18,936 nucleotides of DNA from Flavobacteriaceae bacterium (GCA_023254815.1 JALRKI010000077.1:1-18936), one strand, 5' to 3'; shown: positions 7,508 through 16,140, numbered from the stretch's first letter. The notes: generated by a model from the sequence alone, not told the origin. Program-made: numbers and translations.

Positions 7508-9720
7508 AGGTTTTGTGAATGTTCGTCTTCAATGACTTGATAGAGGCGACTGCTAAAGCCAATTAAATTAGTAATTTCTTGTACAGAAGCAGAACGCTCT
7601 TTTCCAAAAATAAGCAAACTTTTGCCATTTGATTCAATGTGAAAATATGGATTGCTTTCAAAAAAATGAACAATGGTTTTGCTGAAAAAATTCTTCACAT
7701 CGTCAGGTTGTGCGCCTAGCAAATAAAACCTTTTGGAGAAATCACCAGGCGATGAAATATTGATATTACTGAACCCAGCAACTCCATAAAGTCGTCTTAA
7801 AAAGCCGTCTTTGTCTAAAGTAAATTCTGGAAGTATTCTTTGTAAATCAATATGAACCATTGTTGTGTTGACCACCTCTTTGGCAATAAATTCTCCTTCA
7901 GTGAAATTGATATCAAAGGCAGTTATCGGCTGGTCTTTAGAGATAATTAAGTTGTGGATGTAGTTTACTTTTTTTGATCGGAAAAAAATAAACGACTCTA
8001 AGAATGCCGCTTTATTGAGTCTATTGGGGTGATATTCATAATTATAATCTTGTGATAATTTTGATAAGACAATTTGCCTTTTGGTCATGTTTGGGTTCAT
8101 CAATCCAGACAATGGTGCCGTTTTACGAATAGCAAAAGGATGGCTCGAATCAGCCGAGTGAGCATCGAGCCCAATGACTTCAATGTGCCCTCCTCGCTTT
8201 TCGAACAATTCTTGATAAGCACTCAAGCTGTCCATTACAGTGTGATCAACAAATTCGCAAAGCGAGAGGTCTAATACGACGGTTTCAATTTCTGGAACCT
8301 GATCCAATTTGCTCTTAAGCCTAAAGAAATTGACGAAGGTGCAAAAGTGCTTGACACTGATATAGTATTGTCCAGCACCTTCGGATTCTTTAAACATCAA
8401 TACATTGGGCTTCAAAAAATTTCTTGTAAAAAGCTCAAAATTTCTTGTCGACACTACGTGTATTATGAAAGTAGATGTTGCGCCAATAATGATGCCAGCC
8501 ACTAAACCAATTTGAAGTGTGGCCACAAGTGTGATGAAGTAGATGGCCAACTGCTCTTTGCCAATGGAAAAGATCTTAATCAATTTCTTTGGTGCCGCCA
8601 GTTTGTATCCTGTAAAAACCAAAATAGCCATCAGAGCAGGCAAAGGAATACGCTCCAGTTGAGCGCTAAAAAGAAAAACGAAAAGCACTAAAAAAACGGC
8701 GTGAAAGAAATTGGATGATCTGTTACTCCCACCACTATTTACATTTACAGAGCTTCGCGCAATTACCGTAACAACGTTCAGCCCTCCAAGAAATCCACTA
8801 ATTGCAGTAGCCAACCCAAGAGCTTTGATGTCTCGGGTAACGTTTGATCGTCTTTTGTTGGGATCAAGTTGGTCAACAGCTTTGATGCTCAACAGGGATT
8901 CTATACTGGATATCAATGTTAAAGCAAGCACTTGTGACCAAAAAATCCAATTGTTCATGCCTGAAAACCGAATTTCTGGCACATCGTCTATCAATTGTTC
9001 TAAAGTCAAAATGCCGCTGATCATGTAGTCTGAAGAAATAGGATTGGGTATTTTCAAAATGAGTTCGCAGTAATAGGAAAAACCAATCGACAGTAAAACT
9101 ATCCACATTGGTGCCGGCACCAATTGCCAATACCGATTGCGCAATCTTGGGTAAATCATCAAAATTGACAAGCTGATAATTCCTGAAGCACAAGCCGCTA
9201 TGGTGCCAATATCTTGATATTGAAAGACATTCAACAACGCCTTGGGCATGGCAAAAAGATAGTCAAGGTTTCTTTCGAGATTCAGCCTGTTGCCAAGCAT
9301 GATATGAAATTGCTTTCCTAAAATAATTAAACCAATAGCAGCTAACATGCCTTGAATGGCCGAAGAAGGAAAGAAATCGGCCAATTTTCCCAATCTCAGG
9401 TAACCCAACACAATAAGCAATAAGCCAGAAAAAATGATAGCCAGATAGGCGTCATGAAGCCCTAGGGTTGCGATAGTCACTAACAACACTCCAACCAATC
9501 CATTTCCAGGACCTGCAATAGTTACATGACTGCCTCCCAAAATAGATAATACGATACCTCCGACTACTGCGCTAATGACTCCTGCCATAGGAGGAGCGTC
9601 ACTGGCCATTGCAAGTCCCAATCCTAAAGGGAGAGCAATCAAAGAAACAACGAACCCAGAAAACACGTTTGCCGGAATCGCCTTTAAACCTGCAATAATT
9701 TTACTAGGCCTTTGATTCAT
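7504..9720 (-). CDS. SulP/SLC26 anion transporter with STAS domain and extra C-terminal domain
   Basis: This is a 738-residue inner-membrane transporter. Residues about 15-425 form the SulP membrane core, with many hydrophobic helices, the early GxxxALPLGLGLAMASDAPP-type stretch, the TIAGPGNGL motif (67-75), SSIESLLS (271-278) and the SGFLGGLNVVTVIARSSVN region (308-326). A STAS domain covers about 440-525 (VVLDLSLCEFVDHTVMDSL). After it comes a further segment of about 165 residues (about 575-738), which is soluble, of mixed alpha/beta type, and not part of ordinary SulP proteins. Family members carry sulfate, bicarbonate, chloride or dicarboxylates; the substrate here is not clear. The gene overlaps the upstream usp gene by ATGA (9717-9720) and the downstream MBL gene by ATGA (7504-7507), so all three are translationally coupled. 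Confidence 0.95.
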   Translation of the reverse strand: MNQRPSKIIAGLKAIPANVFSGFVVSLIALPLGLGLAMASDAPPMAGVISAVVGGIVLSILGGSHVTIAGPGNGLVGVLLVTIATLGLHDAYLAIIFSGLLLIVLGYLRLGKLADFFPSSAIQGMLAAIGLIILGKQFHIMLGNRLNLERNLDYLFAMPKALLNVFQYQDIGTIAACASGIISLSILMIYPRLRNRYWQLVPAPMWIVLLSIGFSYYCELILKIPNPISSDYMISGILTLEQLIDDVPEIRFSGMNNWIFWSQVLALTLISSIESLLSIKAVDQLDPNKRRSNVTRDIKALGLATAISGFLGGLNVVTVIARSSVNVNSGGSNRSSNFFHAVFLVLFVFLFSAQLERIPLPALMAILVFTGYKLAAPKKLIKIFSIGKEQLAIYFITLVATLQIGLVAGIIIGATSTFIIHVVSTRNFELFTRNFLKPNVLMFKESEGAGQYYISVKHFCTFVNFFRLKSKLDQVPEIETVVLDLSLCEFVDHTVMDSLSAYQELFEKRGGHIEVIGLDAHSADSSHPFAIRKTAPLSGLMNPNMTKRQIVLSKLSQDYNYEYHPNRLNKAAFLESFIFFRSKKVNYIHNLIISKDQPITAFDINFTEGEFIAKEVVNTTMVHIDLQRILPEFTLDKDGFLRRLYGVAGFSNINISSPGDFSKRFYLLGAQPDDVKNFFSKTIVHFFESNPYFHIESNGKSLLIFGKERSASVQEITNLIGFSSRLYQVIEDEHSQNL

Positions 9721-10577
9721 TGAACAATTAATACATCGGTTGGAAGTTCTCCTAAAATATGCTCAATGTCGTGAGGAAATAATCTATCCCAAAAGGTCAT
9801 TCGACTAGGGGAATTCATCACCAAAAGATCTGCCCTTACAACTTGGGCATAATGTCCTATAGAATAACCTCTTTTTCCAAATATAGATTGAGATTGTATT
9901 GCAATACCCTCCTTATGCGTTTCAGGAACGTTAGCAATAATTTGATTGACTCTCGATTTTTCGCGGAGTTTAAGACGTTCTTTTATAATTCGGGACTTTC
10001 TTAAGGATCTGTCGTCATCAACACTTACAGCCACCTCCTGAGGCCTTATTTCTTCCACAATTGTGATTTTGTGAGCGCCTAAGTTTTTAGCTATTGCAAA
10101 GGCGGTTTCGACAGTTTGTCCAGTTTTTGGGTCGGCAAGACCGTTGGCTACAATGTGTTCGCAAGGCACTCTTTCAACAGAAGGCTTAATCAAAAGCAAA
10201 ACCGAACAAGGAGCTTTCCGAGTGATTTGTCTGGCTATAGAGCCAAGATAATATTTTAAGAAATTTTCTCGTTGTAGTGCCCCCAAAATAAGTAAATCAA
10301 TTTGAGCTTTTTTAACCGTAGATATGATGACTTCTACAGGATCTCCTGTTTGACAACTAATTTCATAGACCAAGCCCTGTGAATGATGAGTTTGAAGAAG
10401 TTCGTGCAATAGTGCGGTGTCTTCGTTAGACATTTTGCCAACATGAATAAGAACAAGTTTCGCTTGAAGAAAAAGCGCAAGTCGAGCGCCCTCATAGAGG
10501 TTAGCCTTCAGGTTTGGCGAAAACGCTACCCCCACGCCAATAATTTGAAAAGACTTCGCCGCCATTACCCTGGTCAT
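9717..10577 (-). CDS. Tandem universal stress protein (UspA family)
   Basis: This 286-residue cytoplasmic protein has two Usp domains in tandem, about residues 8-131 and 138-286. Domain 1 has the hydrophobic strand LVLIHV (41-46), the strand DLLILGA, and an ATP-loop-like region in which the first Gly and the final GS (YYLGSIARQ) are kept but the second Gly of the G-2x-G-9x-G(S/T) motif is replaced by Gln. Domain 2 is more divergent: DLLVMNSPS replaces the first Gly of the loop, and the ending LPTDVLIVQ is the usual last strand. Nucleotide binding is therefore uncertain, particularly for domain 2. The stop overlaps the SulP start (ATGA), suggesting the protein regulates or senses for the transporter. 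An alternative start is the ATG at 10565, which removes four residues. Confidence 0.92.
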   Translation of the reverse strand: MTRVMAAKSFQIIGVGVAFSPNLKANLYEGARLALFLQAKLVLIHVGKMSNEDTALLHELLQTHHSQGLVYEISCQTGDPVEVIISTVKKAQIDLLILGALQRENFLKYYLGSIARQITRKAPCSVLLLIKPSVERVPCEHIVANGLADPKTGQTVETAFAIAKNLGAHKITIVEEIRPQEVAVSVDDDRSLRKSRIIKERLKLREKSRVNQIIANVPETHKEGIAIQSQSIFGKRGYSIGHYAQVVRADLLVMNSPSRMTFWDRLFPHDIEHILGELPTDVLIVQ

Positions 10578-10583
10578 TTTGTG

Positions 10584-10591
10584 CGAAGGTA
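10584..10591 (-). promoter_or_regulatory. Possible -7 element for the usp-sulP-MBL-S8 operon
   Basis: The minus strand reads TACCTTCG just before the usp start, one mismatch from the Bacteroidetes -7 consensus TAnnTTTG. No convincing TTG sits at the right distance upstream, and the site would give a nearly leaderless mRNA. This is a weak call, supported mainly by the 61-bp gap that separates usp from the GH2 gene. Confidence 0.3.
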
Positions 10592-10638
10592 ATATACAGT
10601 TTTTTTATGTCTTTCGGAACCAGACCAATCTTCTAGAC

Positions 10639-13134
10639 TTATTTGCTCAATTGATTAAGTGTCAAAAAGCTTAGCTCAGGAAGGTCAAATGATTTGGTTT
10701 GGATGAAAATTTTTGTAGGCTGATTGGGCAATAGATCCATGAAATTCGGAAATATCGAACTCTCATATTGAGTTTCAACGTATACATTTTTCTGAAGAAC
10801 TGTGCTTTCTAGAACAGCTTCAAATCCTCCTTCGACAGGCTTTGTTTTTACTTCTATTGATCCAGGCAGAAGTGCGAGTGTTTTGGGACGGTCAAAATAC
10901 ACCAAAGTCTGCTTGTCCATAAATCGCAGGATGCCAACGGTCTGACGGGGGTCAAACCCTTCTATTCCTAAATCGAAGTCGGTAGCGAAAGTACTGGCAT
11001 TAGCTTTAGCAGTAATGGGCAGCTCCTGAGACAATATAATTTCTCCATTGAAACGCATCAAGACCAGTTGAAGATTTCCACTCAGAGGAATCAAATTATC
11101 GTTAACAATTTTTACAGAAAGAGAGTTTTTAGATACTGTAGCTGAAATTAAAAGATTGTCAAAGTCGTGTTTAGCGGTGTGATGTAATGCTTTCCACTGC
11201 CCTAGATGATCGATGCTTGACCAAGACACGCTAGGCCAACAATCGTTAAATTGCCAATACAAAGAACCCATGTTGAATGGTCTAGCACTGCGATGAGCGA
11301 CAAGCGCCTTCGATATGCCAAGAGCTTGTGTCAGTTGGCTCAGATATATTTTTTCTCGGTCATTTTGGGGCTCAGGAAAATCTCGTGTCGTGTATGTTTT
11401 GATCAATTCGGTCCCTCGAGGGTGTTTCTGGTGAGTTTCAAATGAGGCCGAACTGAGGTTTAGGCTCCCTTCATTGATATATTTAACAACTGAGGGGCTA
11501 GGCAATGATTGAAACCCAAATTCACTCATGAACCTCGGAATTTTTTGCTCAAAGTGCTCAAAAGGATAGGCATCGTGCCATACAAACCAATCGTGAGCAT
11601 CACCTTCGGTGAGGTATTTGACATTACCTCGACCATATTTTGGAGAGCTTTCCCAATAGGGCACACCCTGTCCAAAATCTTTAACTGCCTTGGGCAAAAT
11701 GTTCCCAAATAATTTTTGATAGGCTTGCCAAATCTGAGCCTTTTGTGCTTCACTTTTCCCCGATTTCCAGCCCCAATTGGCCCAGCCCTCAGCGCTTTCA
11801 TTATTACCGCACCACAGTACTAATGATGCATGGCCTCCTATTCTTTGAACGTTGTCTTCGGCTTCTTTTTTTGCCGAGCCCAAGAATTGATCAGATCCCG
11901 GATACATAGCGCAAGAAAACATAAAATCTTGCCAAATCATCAATCCTTTTTGATCGCAGAGCTGATAGAAATAATCGCTTTCGTAGACTCCGCCTCCCCA
12001 AATTCTCAAGGTATTCATGTTGGCGTTGACAGCATTTTGGACTAAGGTCTGATAGTCTTCTTGGGATCCTGTATTGGTAAGAGCGTTTTGAGGGACATAA
12101 TTAGCGCCCTTCATAAATACAGGCACTCCATTAATTTTAAAATAGAACGATTCGCCAAAATTGTCAGGTTCGTTGATCAGTTCTACGGTGCGTAGTCCTT
12201 TTTTGAAACAAGCTTCTTCCACCAAAACGCTATTGTTTTTGAGTTGGAGGCAGACGTCATACAGGTACGGGTCTCCAATGTTGTGTGGCCACCATTTTTT
12301 CGGAGACTCGATTTGAAAAGGAATAGTCACTTTTTGAGTGTCTTTTTCAAGGATAGTCTTTTCCACCAATTCGCCGTTGACAAAAACTTCAGCCGTCAAG
12401 TCGATAGCCGTCTTTGATTCCAACTCAAAAGAAAGTGCTAAACGGGCTAAATCGTCATTCAAATCAATCATTTCTACTTCACTCCGCTCTATTTTGGCAA
12501 TATCCCAAGACAACAGTCGAACCGGCCTCCAGATTCCAGGAGTGATGAGTCTAGGAGCCCAGTCCCAGCCGTATTGATATTGAGCCCTTCGAGTATAAAC
12601 CCTACGTTGTTTGCCGTCTGACATGTCGTCGGTTGGAGGTATAAAAGCTTCGGAAGTTTTCAAGCGGTTTTCGACATCACGATGATTCCTAATCTTCAGA
12701 AGTAAAACATTGCTTGGTTTAAGAAGGTCAGAAACATCAACATTCCAACGTCTAAACGCATTATCAGTTTGCAAAACCAACTGTCCGTTGAGATAAACGT
12801 CAGCGTAAGTGTCAACTCCATCGAATTGAAGTTGATGATGTGGCTTATTGAAAAGTGAATCGGTCACGGCAAAAGTCGTTTCATATTCCCAATCCGTTTC
12901 CGATATCCATTGCATTTTTATGGCGTTATCACCCACGAATGGATCGGGAATTCTGTTTTGAACAAACAAATCGTTGGTGACCGTTCCAGGTACTTTTGCA
13001 TCGGTCCAGACACTGTCCCCTGAAGATCGAAATCGCCATTGATTGAGATCCGTAACAATCGGAGTTTGGGCGGGGGTTTCGCCACAACTGGTAATAATTA
13101 AAGCCATCATTGACCACACATAAAAATCGTTCAT
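10639..13134 (-). CDS. GH2 family beta-mannosidase, lipoprotein
   Basis: This is an 831-residue glycoside hydrolase resembling eukaryotic and Bacteroides beta-mannosidases. The order is a jelly-roll sugar-binding domain (about 28-215), an immunoglobulin-like domain (about 216-320), the TIM barrel (about 320-660) and C-terminal beta domains. The expected acid/base is Glu446 in WCGNNE and the nucleophile Glu538 in RFMSEFGF; the mannosidase-typical RIWGGGVYE (377-385) and QYQYGWDWAP (186-195) are present. It should release non-reducing beta-mannose, such as from Man-beta-1,4-GlcNAc or mannan oligosaccharides. A lipobox ends ITSC with Cys17, but the stretch before it (MNDFYVW) lacks any Lys or Arg, and there is no alternative ATG, GTG or TTG back to the upstream in-frame stop. 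The start overlaps the cutC stop as ATGA. Confidence 0.94.
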   Translation of the reverse strand: MNDFYVWSMMALIITSCGETPAQTPIVTDLNQWRFRSSGDSVWTDAKVPGTVTNDLFVQNRIPDPFVGDNAIKMQWISETDWEYETTFAVTDSLFNKPHHQLQFDGVDTYADVYLNGQLVLQTDNAFRRWNVDVSDLLKPSNVLLLKIRNHRDVENRLKTSEAFIPPTDDMSDGKQRRVYTRRAQYQYGWDWAPRLITPGIWRPVRLLSWDIAKIERSEVEMIDLNDDLARLALSFELESKTAIDLTAEVFVNGELVEKTILEKDTQKVTIPFQIESPKKWWPHNIGDPYLYDVCLQLKNNSVLVEEACFKKGLRTVELINEPDNFGESFYFKINGVPVFMKGANYVPQNALTNTGSQEDYQTLVQNAVNANMNTLRIWGGGVYESDYFYQLCDQKGLMIWQDFMFSCAMYPGSDQFLGSAKKEAEDNVQRIGGHASLVLWCGNNESAEGWANWGWKSGKSEAQKAQIWQAYQKLFGNILPKAVKDFGQGVPYWESSPKYGRGNVKYLTEGDAHDWFVWHDAYPFEHFEQKIPRFMSEFGFQSLPSPSVVKYINEGSLNLSSASFETHQKHPRGTELIKTYTTRDFPEPQNDREKIYLSQLTQALGISKALVAHRSARPFNMGSLYWQFNDCWPSVSWSSIDHLGQWKALHHTAKHDFDNLLISATVSKNSLSVKIVNDNLIPLSGNLQLVLMRFNGEIILSQELPITAKANASTFATDFDLGIEGFDPRQTVGILRFMDKQTLVYFDRPKTLALLPGSIEVKTKPVEGGFEAVLESTVLQKNVYVETQYESSIFPNFMDLLPNQPTKIFIQTKSFDLPELSFLTLNQLSK

Positions 13135-13817
13135 GTTCTTATGATATTTAGCATTGCCCGAATTTCATCGAGGTCCGAAATGGTTTCAGCCGTTCCCGAT
13201 GGTGACATGCCGATTATTTTTGATGCCGAAGCGTGCACTGCTTTAAATCCAGCTGTTTTAAAATGCAAAACGTTGTGTCGATTGATGCCAGCCCCTGGCA
13301 TGAAGTGAATTGATTTTGTTGAGGCTTCTAGGCTTTTCAACAAGGACAGGCCTTGAAGGGCTGTTTTTTCTTGTCCAGAACTTAAAATGCGTTTGATGCC
13401 TATCAGTTCCAAATCAGCCACGGCTTGTTTTGTGTCGGCGACCTCATCAAAAGCACGGTGGAATGTAAAGTCGAGATCTTTAGCAGTGCAAAGGAGTTGC
13501 TCAGTTCGTTGTACATCGACCTTAAAATTCTCAAATAGCACCCCCGAAACTATGCCATCAAATCCGCATTGCACACAAAAATCAATATCCGAAATCATGG
13601 AATCAAATTCTTCTTCAGAATAGACAAAATTTCCTTCACGAGGTCTAATGAGAACATAAATAGGAAGATGAACTTTTTTGCGAACAGCCAAGAGCACCTC
13701 TTTTGAAGGAGTCAAACCTCCAAGGTGTAAGTGCGAACAAAGCTCAATCCTGTCTGCCCCCGATTCTTGAGCGACTAAAGCAGATTCTAAGCCGTTGCAA
13801 CAAATTTCGAGTTCCAC
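13131..13817 (-). CDS. cutC: CutC family protein (PF03932)
   Basis: This is a 228-residue TIM-barrel protein of the CutC family. The N-terminus LEICCNGLESALVAQ followed by GADRIELCSHL and GGLTPS is the family hallmark, and later come LIRPREGNF (57-65), TFHRAFDEV (118-126), ILSSGQ (144-149) and PGAGIN (174-179). The start is GTG at 13817: it lies one base after the GH20 stop (TAA, A, GTG) and puts the conserved N-terminus exactly where other CutC proteins begin. CutC was named for copper homeostasis in E. coli, but that role has been disputed and no metal-trafficking gene is nearby. Here it sits between GH20 and GH2 glycosidases with 1-nt and -4-nt junctions, so I infer a role in the same sugar pathway, perhaps on a released mono- or disaccharide. 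No signal peptide; probably cytoplasmic. Confidence 0.93.
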   Translation of the reverse strand: MELEICCNGLESALVAQESGADRIELCSHLHLGGLTPSKEVLLAVRKKVHLPIYVLIRPREGNFVYSEEEFDSMISDIDFCVQCGFDGIVSGVLFENFKVDVQRTEQLLCTAKDLDFTFHRAFDEVADTKQAVADLELIGIKRILSSGQEKTALQGLSLLKSLEASTKSIHFMPGAGINRHNVLHFKTAGFKAVHASASKIIGMSPSGTAETISDLDEIRAMLNIIRT

Positions 13818-13818
13818 T

Positions 13819-16080
13819 TTATTCGATTTTCAGTTCGTCAATAAAAGTCCAAGCGGGATGTCCTCCGCCTTGCAAATGATCTGGAATCTTGCCGAATCCA
13901 ACAACTTCAATTTTCAGAAAACGCGTCACAGCATGAACAGGAACCTGAACGGAGACCAAAGTATTTTCATTTTTAATTGTCAGAACTACAGGTTTTTGAC
14001 CATCGGCTTGAACGCTGATGCTTTTAGGAGCATAGATCCATTGCCCGTTGGAATTAAAAAAACGAGTTGACAATGATGTGACGTTTGTTTCTTCTCCCAA
14101 ATCAACGGTAATTGAAATGTCATCCCCCCAAAAGCCGAGCCATTCAGAATCCCCAAAACGCTTACTGCTGCCATCGATACCATTAGTCAAAGCTTTAGCC
14201 CCACCGGAGGAATAGGATGAATGTGGGTTGGGCGAAATAACAACCGTTTTTCCAAAACCCAGGTGGGTGAGTATTTTTTGCTCAAATAGACCAGACACAG
14301 GGGTATTTCCTTGGAAAACGACCGCCTTGATTATGGTGTTTTGACTAATTGGGATAGGTTTCTTATACTCCGTACTATGAGCCGTTGGGTTGGATCCATC
14401 TGTGGTGAATCGGATGCACTGCCCTTCTAAAGAGGTAGAAAGGGTATAGGACGGCACGGAAGCACTTTGGTCAAACGCACCTTTTATCTCATAAAGGTGG
14501 TTGGCATAATTTACGTCTAAGGCGTCAAGTCTTTTTTTGAATCGCTCCAGTCGACCGGCAAAGTTCTTAAAGTCCTTATGTTTGCTACCAGACCACAGGG
14601 CTTCCGCAAGCGCAATCATTCGCGGAAAGGCCATGTATTCAACCGCCTGCGGGCTGTCTAGGTATTCCGTCCAAACGTTGCCTTGTCCTCCTAGAATATG
14701 AGCAGATTCTTTTTCGTCAAGGCCCTCTGGAATAGGATTGAACTCGTATACTTTTTCCAATGGAAGAAAGCCGCCAATAGCCAACGGCTCGTTTTCTTTT
14801 TCTGATTGGTAATAGTCAAAATAACAATGTGAGGTGGGTGTCATAATAGCGTCCATTCCAGACTTTGCGGCCGCCACACCCCCTTCGACGCCTCTCCAAG
14901 ACATTATTGTGGCTTTGTCTGACAGTCCTCCCTCCAATATTTCGTCCCATCCGATAATTGACTTCCCTTTATTTGCTAACATCTCAGCTACTTTCTGAAC
15001 AAAGTAAACCTGCAATTCGTATTCGTTTTTTAGACCTTTCCGTTGCATTAGTGCTTGACAATTTGGGCATTGCTGCCATCGCGATTTAACGGCTTCGTCT
15101 CCTCCAATGTGAACGTATGGACTGGTAAACAAAGGCAAGATTTCTTCAAAGACAGCGTCTAAAAATGCAAAAGTTTCTGGTTTCGGGCATAGGATAGCGT
15201 CAAAAATCCCCCATGTTGTCGCTACTTTATCGGCATGGTCTTTACACCCAAATTCGGGATATGCAGCTAGAATGGCGCTGCTGTGGCCGGGAATGTCAAT
15301 TTCTGGAATGACTTCAATGCCACGTGCTCGAGCAAATTCCACAACCTCACGAATGTCATCTTTGGAATAATATCCACCATAAGCAGTGCCGTCATATTTT
15401 GCAGGGGTATCGTTGTAATGGCCAATCAAAGTTTCGTTGCGAAAAGAACCAATAGAGTTGAGCTTTGGGAAACCGTCGATTTCAATTCTCCAACCTTGGT
15501 CATCGGTCAAGTGCCAGTGGAAGACATTGAATTTGAGCAAAGCCATCAGGTCGATGTATTTTTTGACAAATTCAACAGGGAAAAAATGACGAGACACATC
15601 TAAATGCATACCTCTGTAACCAAAAGCTGGGCCATCTGAAATGGAAACATATGGCAGAGCTACAGCCTTCTTTTCGGACTGAGGAGTCTCAAATTCTTCG
15701 GGCATCAAAAGCCGAAAGGTTTGCACCGCTCTTAAGGCGCCCTTTAAGGTTCCAGATGTTATGGAAACACCTGTTTGATTTATATTGAGGTTGTATTGTT
15801 CTTCACTTAAGGTATTGTCAATTGAAAAATCAACCGCAGCGTCTAATGGTGTGAGATTGTTTTTGGTTGCAGTTGGTCGATTTGAATACAAAGACAAGAG
15901 CAAACCAGCTTCTTTTAACCCATCGTCATAGACAATAAGGGCCTCTTTTTCGAAAGTAAAAAAATCTTGACCAACAATTGTTTCAGTTGCTGCAGGGATT
16001 ATCACAGTAGGCCCCGGACGAGGAGAATCGCAGCCACATAACAATGAAAACCAAAACAGAAAATTAAGGAATGATTTCAT
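13819..16080 (-). CDS. GH20 beta-N-acetylhexosaminidase, lipoprotein
   Basis: This is a 753-residue exo-hexosaminidase that removes terminal beta-GlcNAc or GalNAc by substrate-assisted catalysis. A signal peptide ends in LLCGC with lipidated Cys17. Domain order: GH20b N-terminal domain (about 25-142), TIM barrel (about 150-500) with YRGMHLDVSRHFFP, HWHLTDDQGWR (188-198), PEIDIPGHS and the catalytic Asp328-Glu329 pair in HIGGDEA; then a chitobiase/hexosaminidase C-terminal beta domain (about 530-605, FTTDGSNP); then an F5/8-type-C-like carbohydrate-binding module (about 625-752). The final module suggests binding to polymeric or glycoprotein glycan. There is no acidic surface-export motif after Cys17, so a periplasmic face is more likely. 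It follows lepA by 60 bp and precedes cutC by 1 nt. Likely substrates are N-glycan antennae, chito-oligosaccharides or peptidoglycan fragments. Confidence 0.96.
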   Translation of the reverse strand: MKSFLNFLFWFSLLCGCDSPRPGPTVIIPAATETIVGQDFFTFEKEALIVYDDGLKEAGLLLSLYSNRPTATKNNLTPLDAAVDFSIDNTLSEEQYNLNINQTGVSITSGTLKGALRAVQTFRLLMPEEFETPQSEKKAVALPYVSISDGPAFGYRGMHLDVSRHFFPVEFVKKYIDLMALLKFNVFHWHLTDDQGWRIEIDGFPKLNSIGSFRNETLIGHYNDTPAKYDGTAYGGYYSKDDIREVVEFARARGIEVIPEIDIPGHSSAILAAYPEFGCKDHADKVATTWGIFDAILCPKPETFAFLDAVFEEILPLFTSPYVHIGGDEAVKSRWQQCPNCQALMQRKGLKNEYELQVYFVQKVAEMLANKGKSIIGWDEILEGGLSDKATIMSWRGVEGGVAAAKSGMDAIMTPTSHCYFDYYQSEKENEPLAIGGFLPLEKVYEFNPIPEGLDEKESAHILGGQGNVWTEYLDSPQAVEYMAFPRMIALAEALWSGSKHKDFKNFAGRLERFKKRLDALDVNYANHLYEIKGAFDQSASVPSYTLSTSLEGQCIRFTTDGSNPTAHSTEYKKPIPISQNTIIKAVVFQGNTPVSGLFEQKILTHLGFGKTVVISPNPHSSYSSGGAKALTNGIDGSSKRFGDSEWLGFWGDDISITVDLGEETNVTSLSTRFFNSNGQWIYAPKSISVQADGQKPVVLTIKNENTLVSVQVPVHAVTRFLKIEVVGFGKIPDHLQGGGHPAWTFIDELKIE

Positions 16081-16140
16081 GGTCCAAAGATTAATGAAAC
16101 AACCCCACGAACTTACAGAAAATATTGCAGAAATGAGGAT

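Noticed and set aside
10600..10632. Possible terminator after the GH2 gene
   Set aside because: Only a 4-bp imperfect stem (GTCT/AGAC) is present, and the following run is A, not T, on the transcribed strand.
13795..14070. A 91-codon + strand frame opposite the GH20/cutC junction
   Set aside because: It is antisense to two well-supported genes and has no features of its own.
16085..16093. TAATCTTTG before GH20 as a -7 promoter element
   Set aside because: The spacing inside the motif is one base too long, no TTG lies at the right distance, and transcription would start at or inside the start codon.
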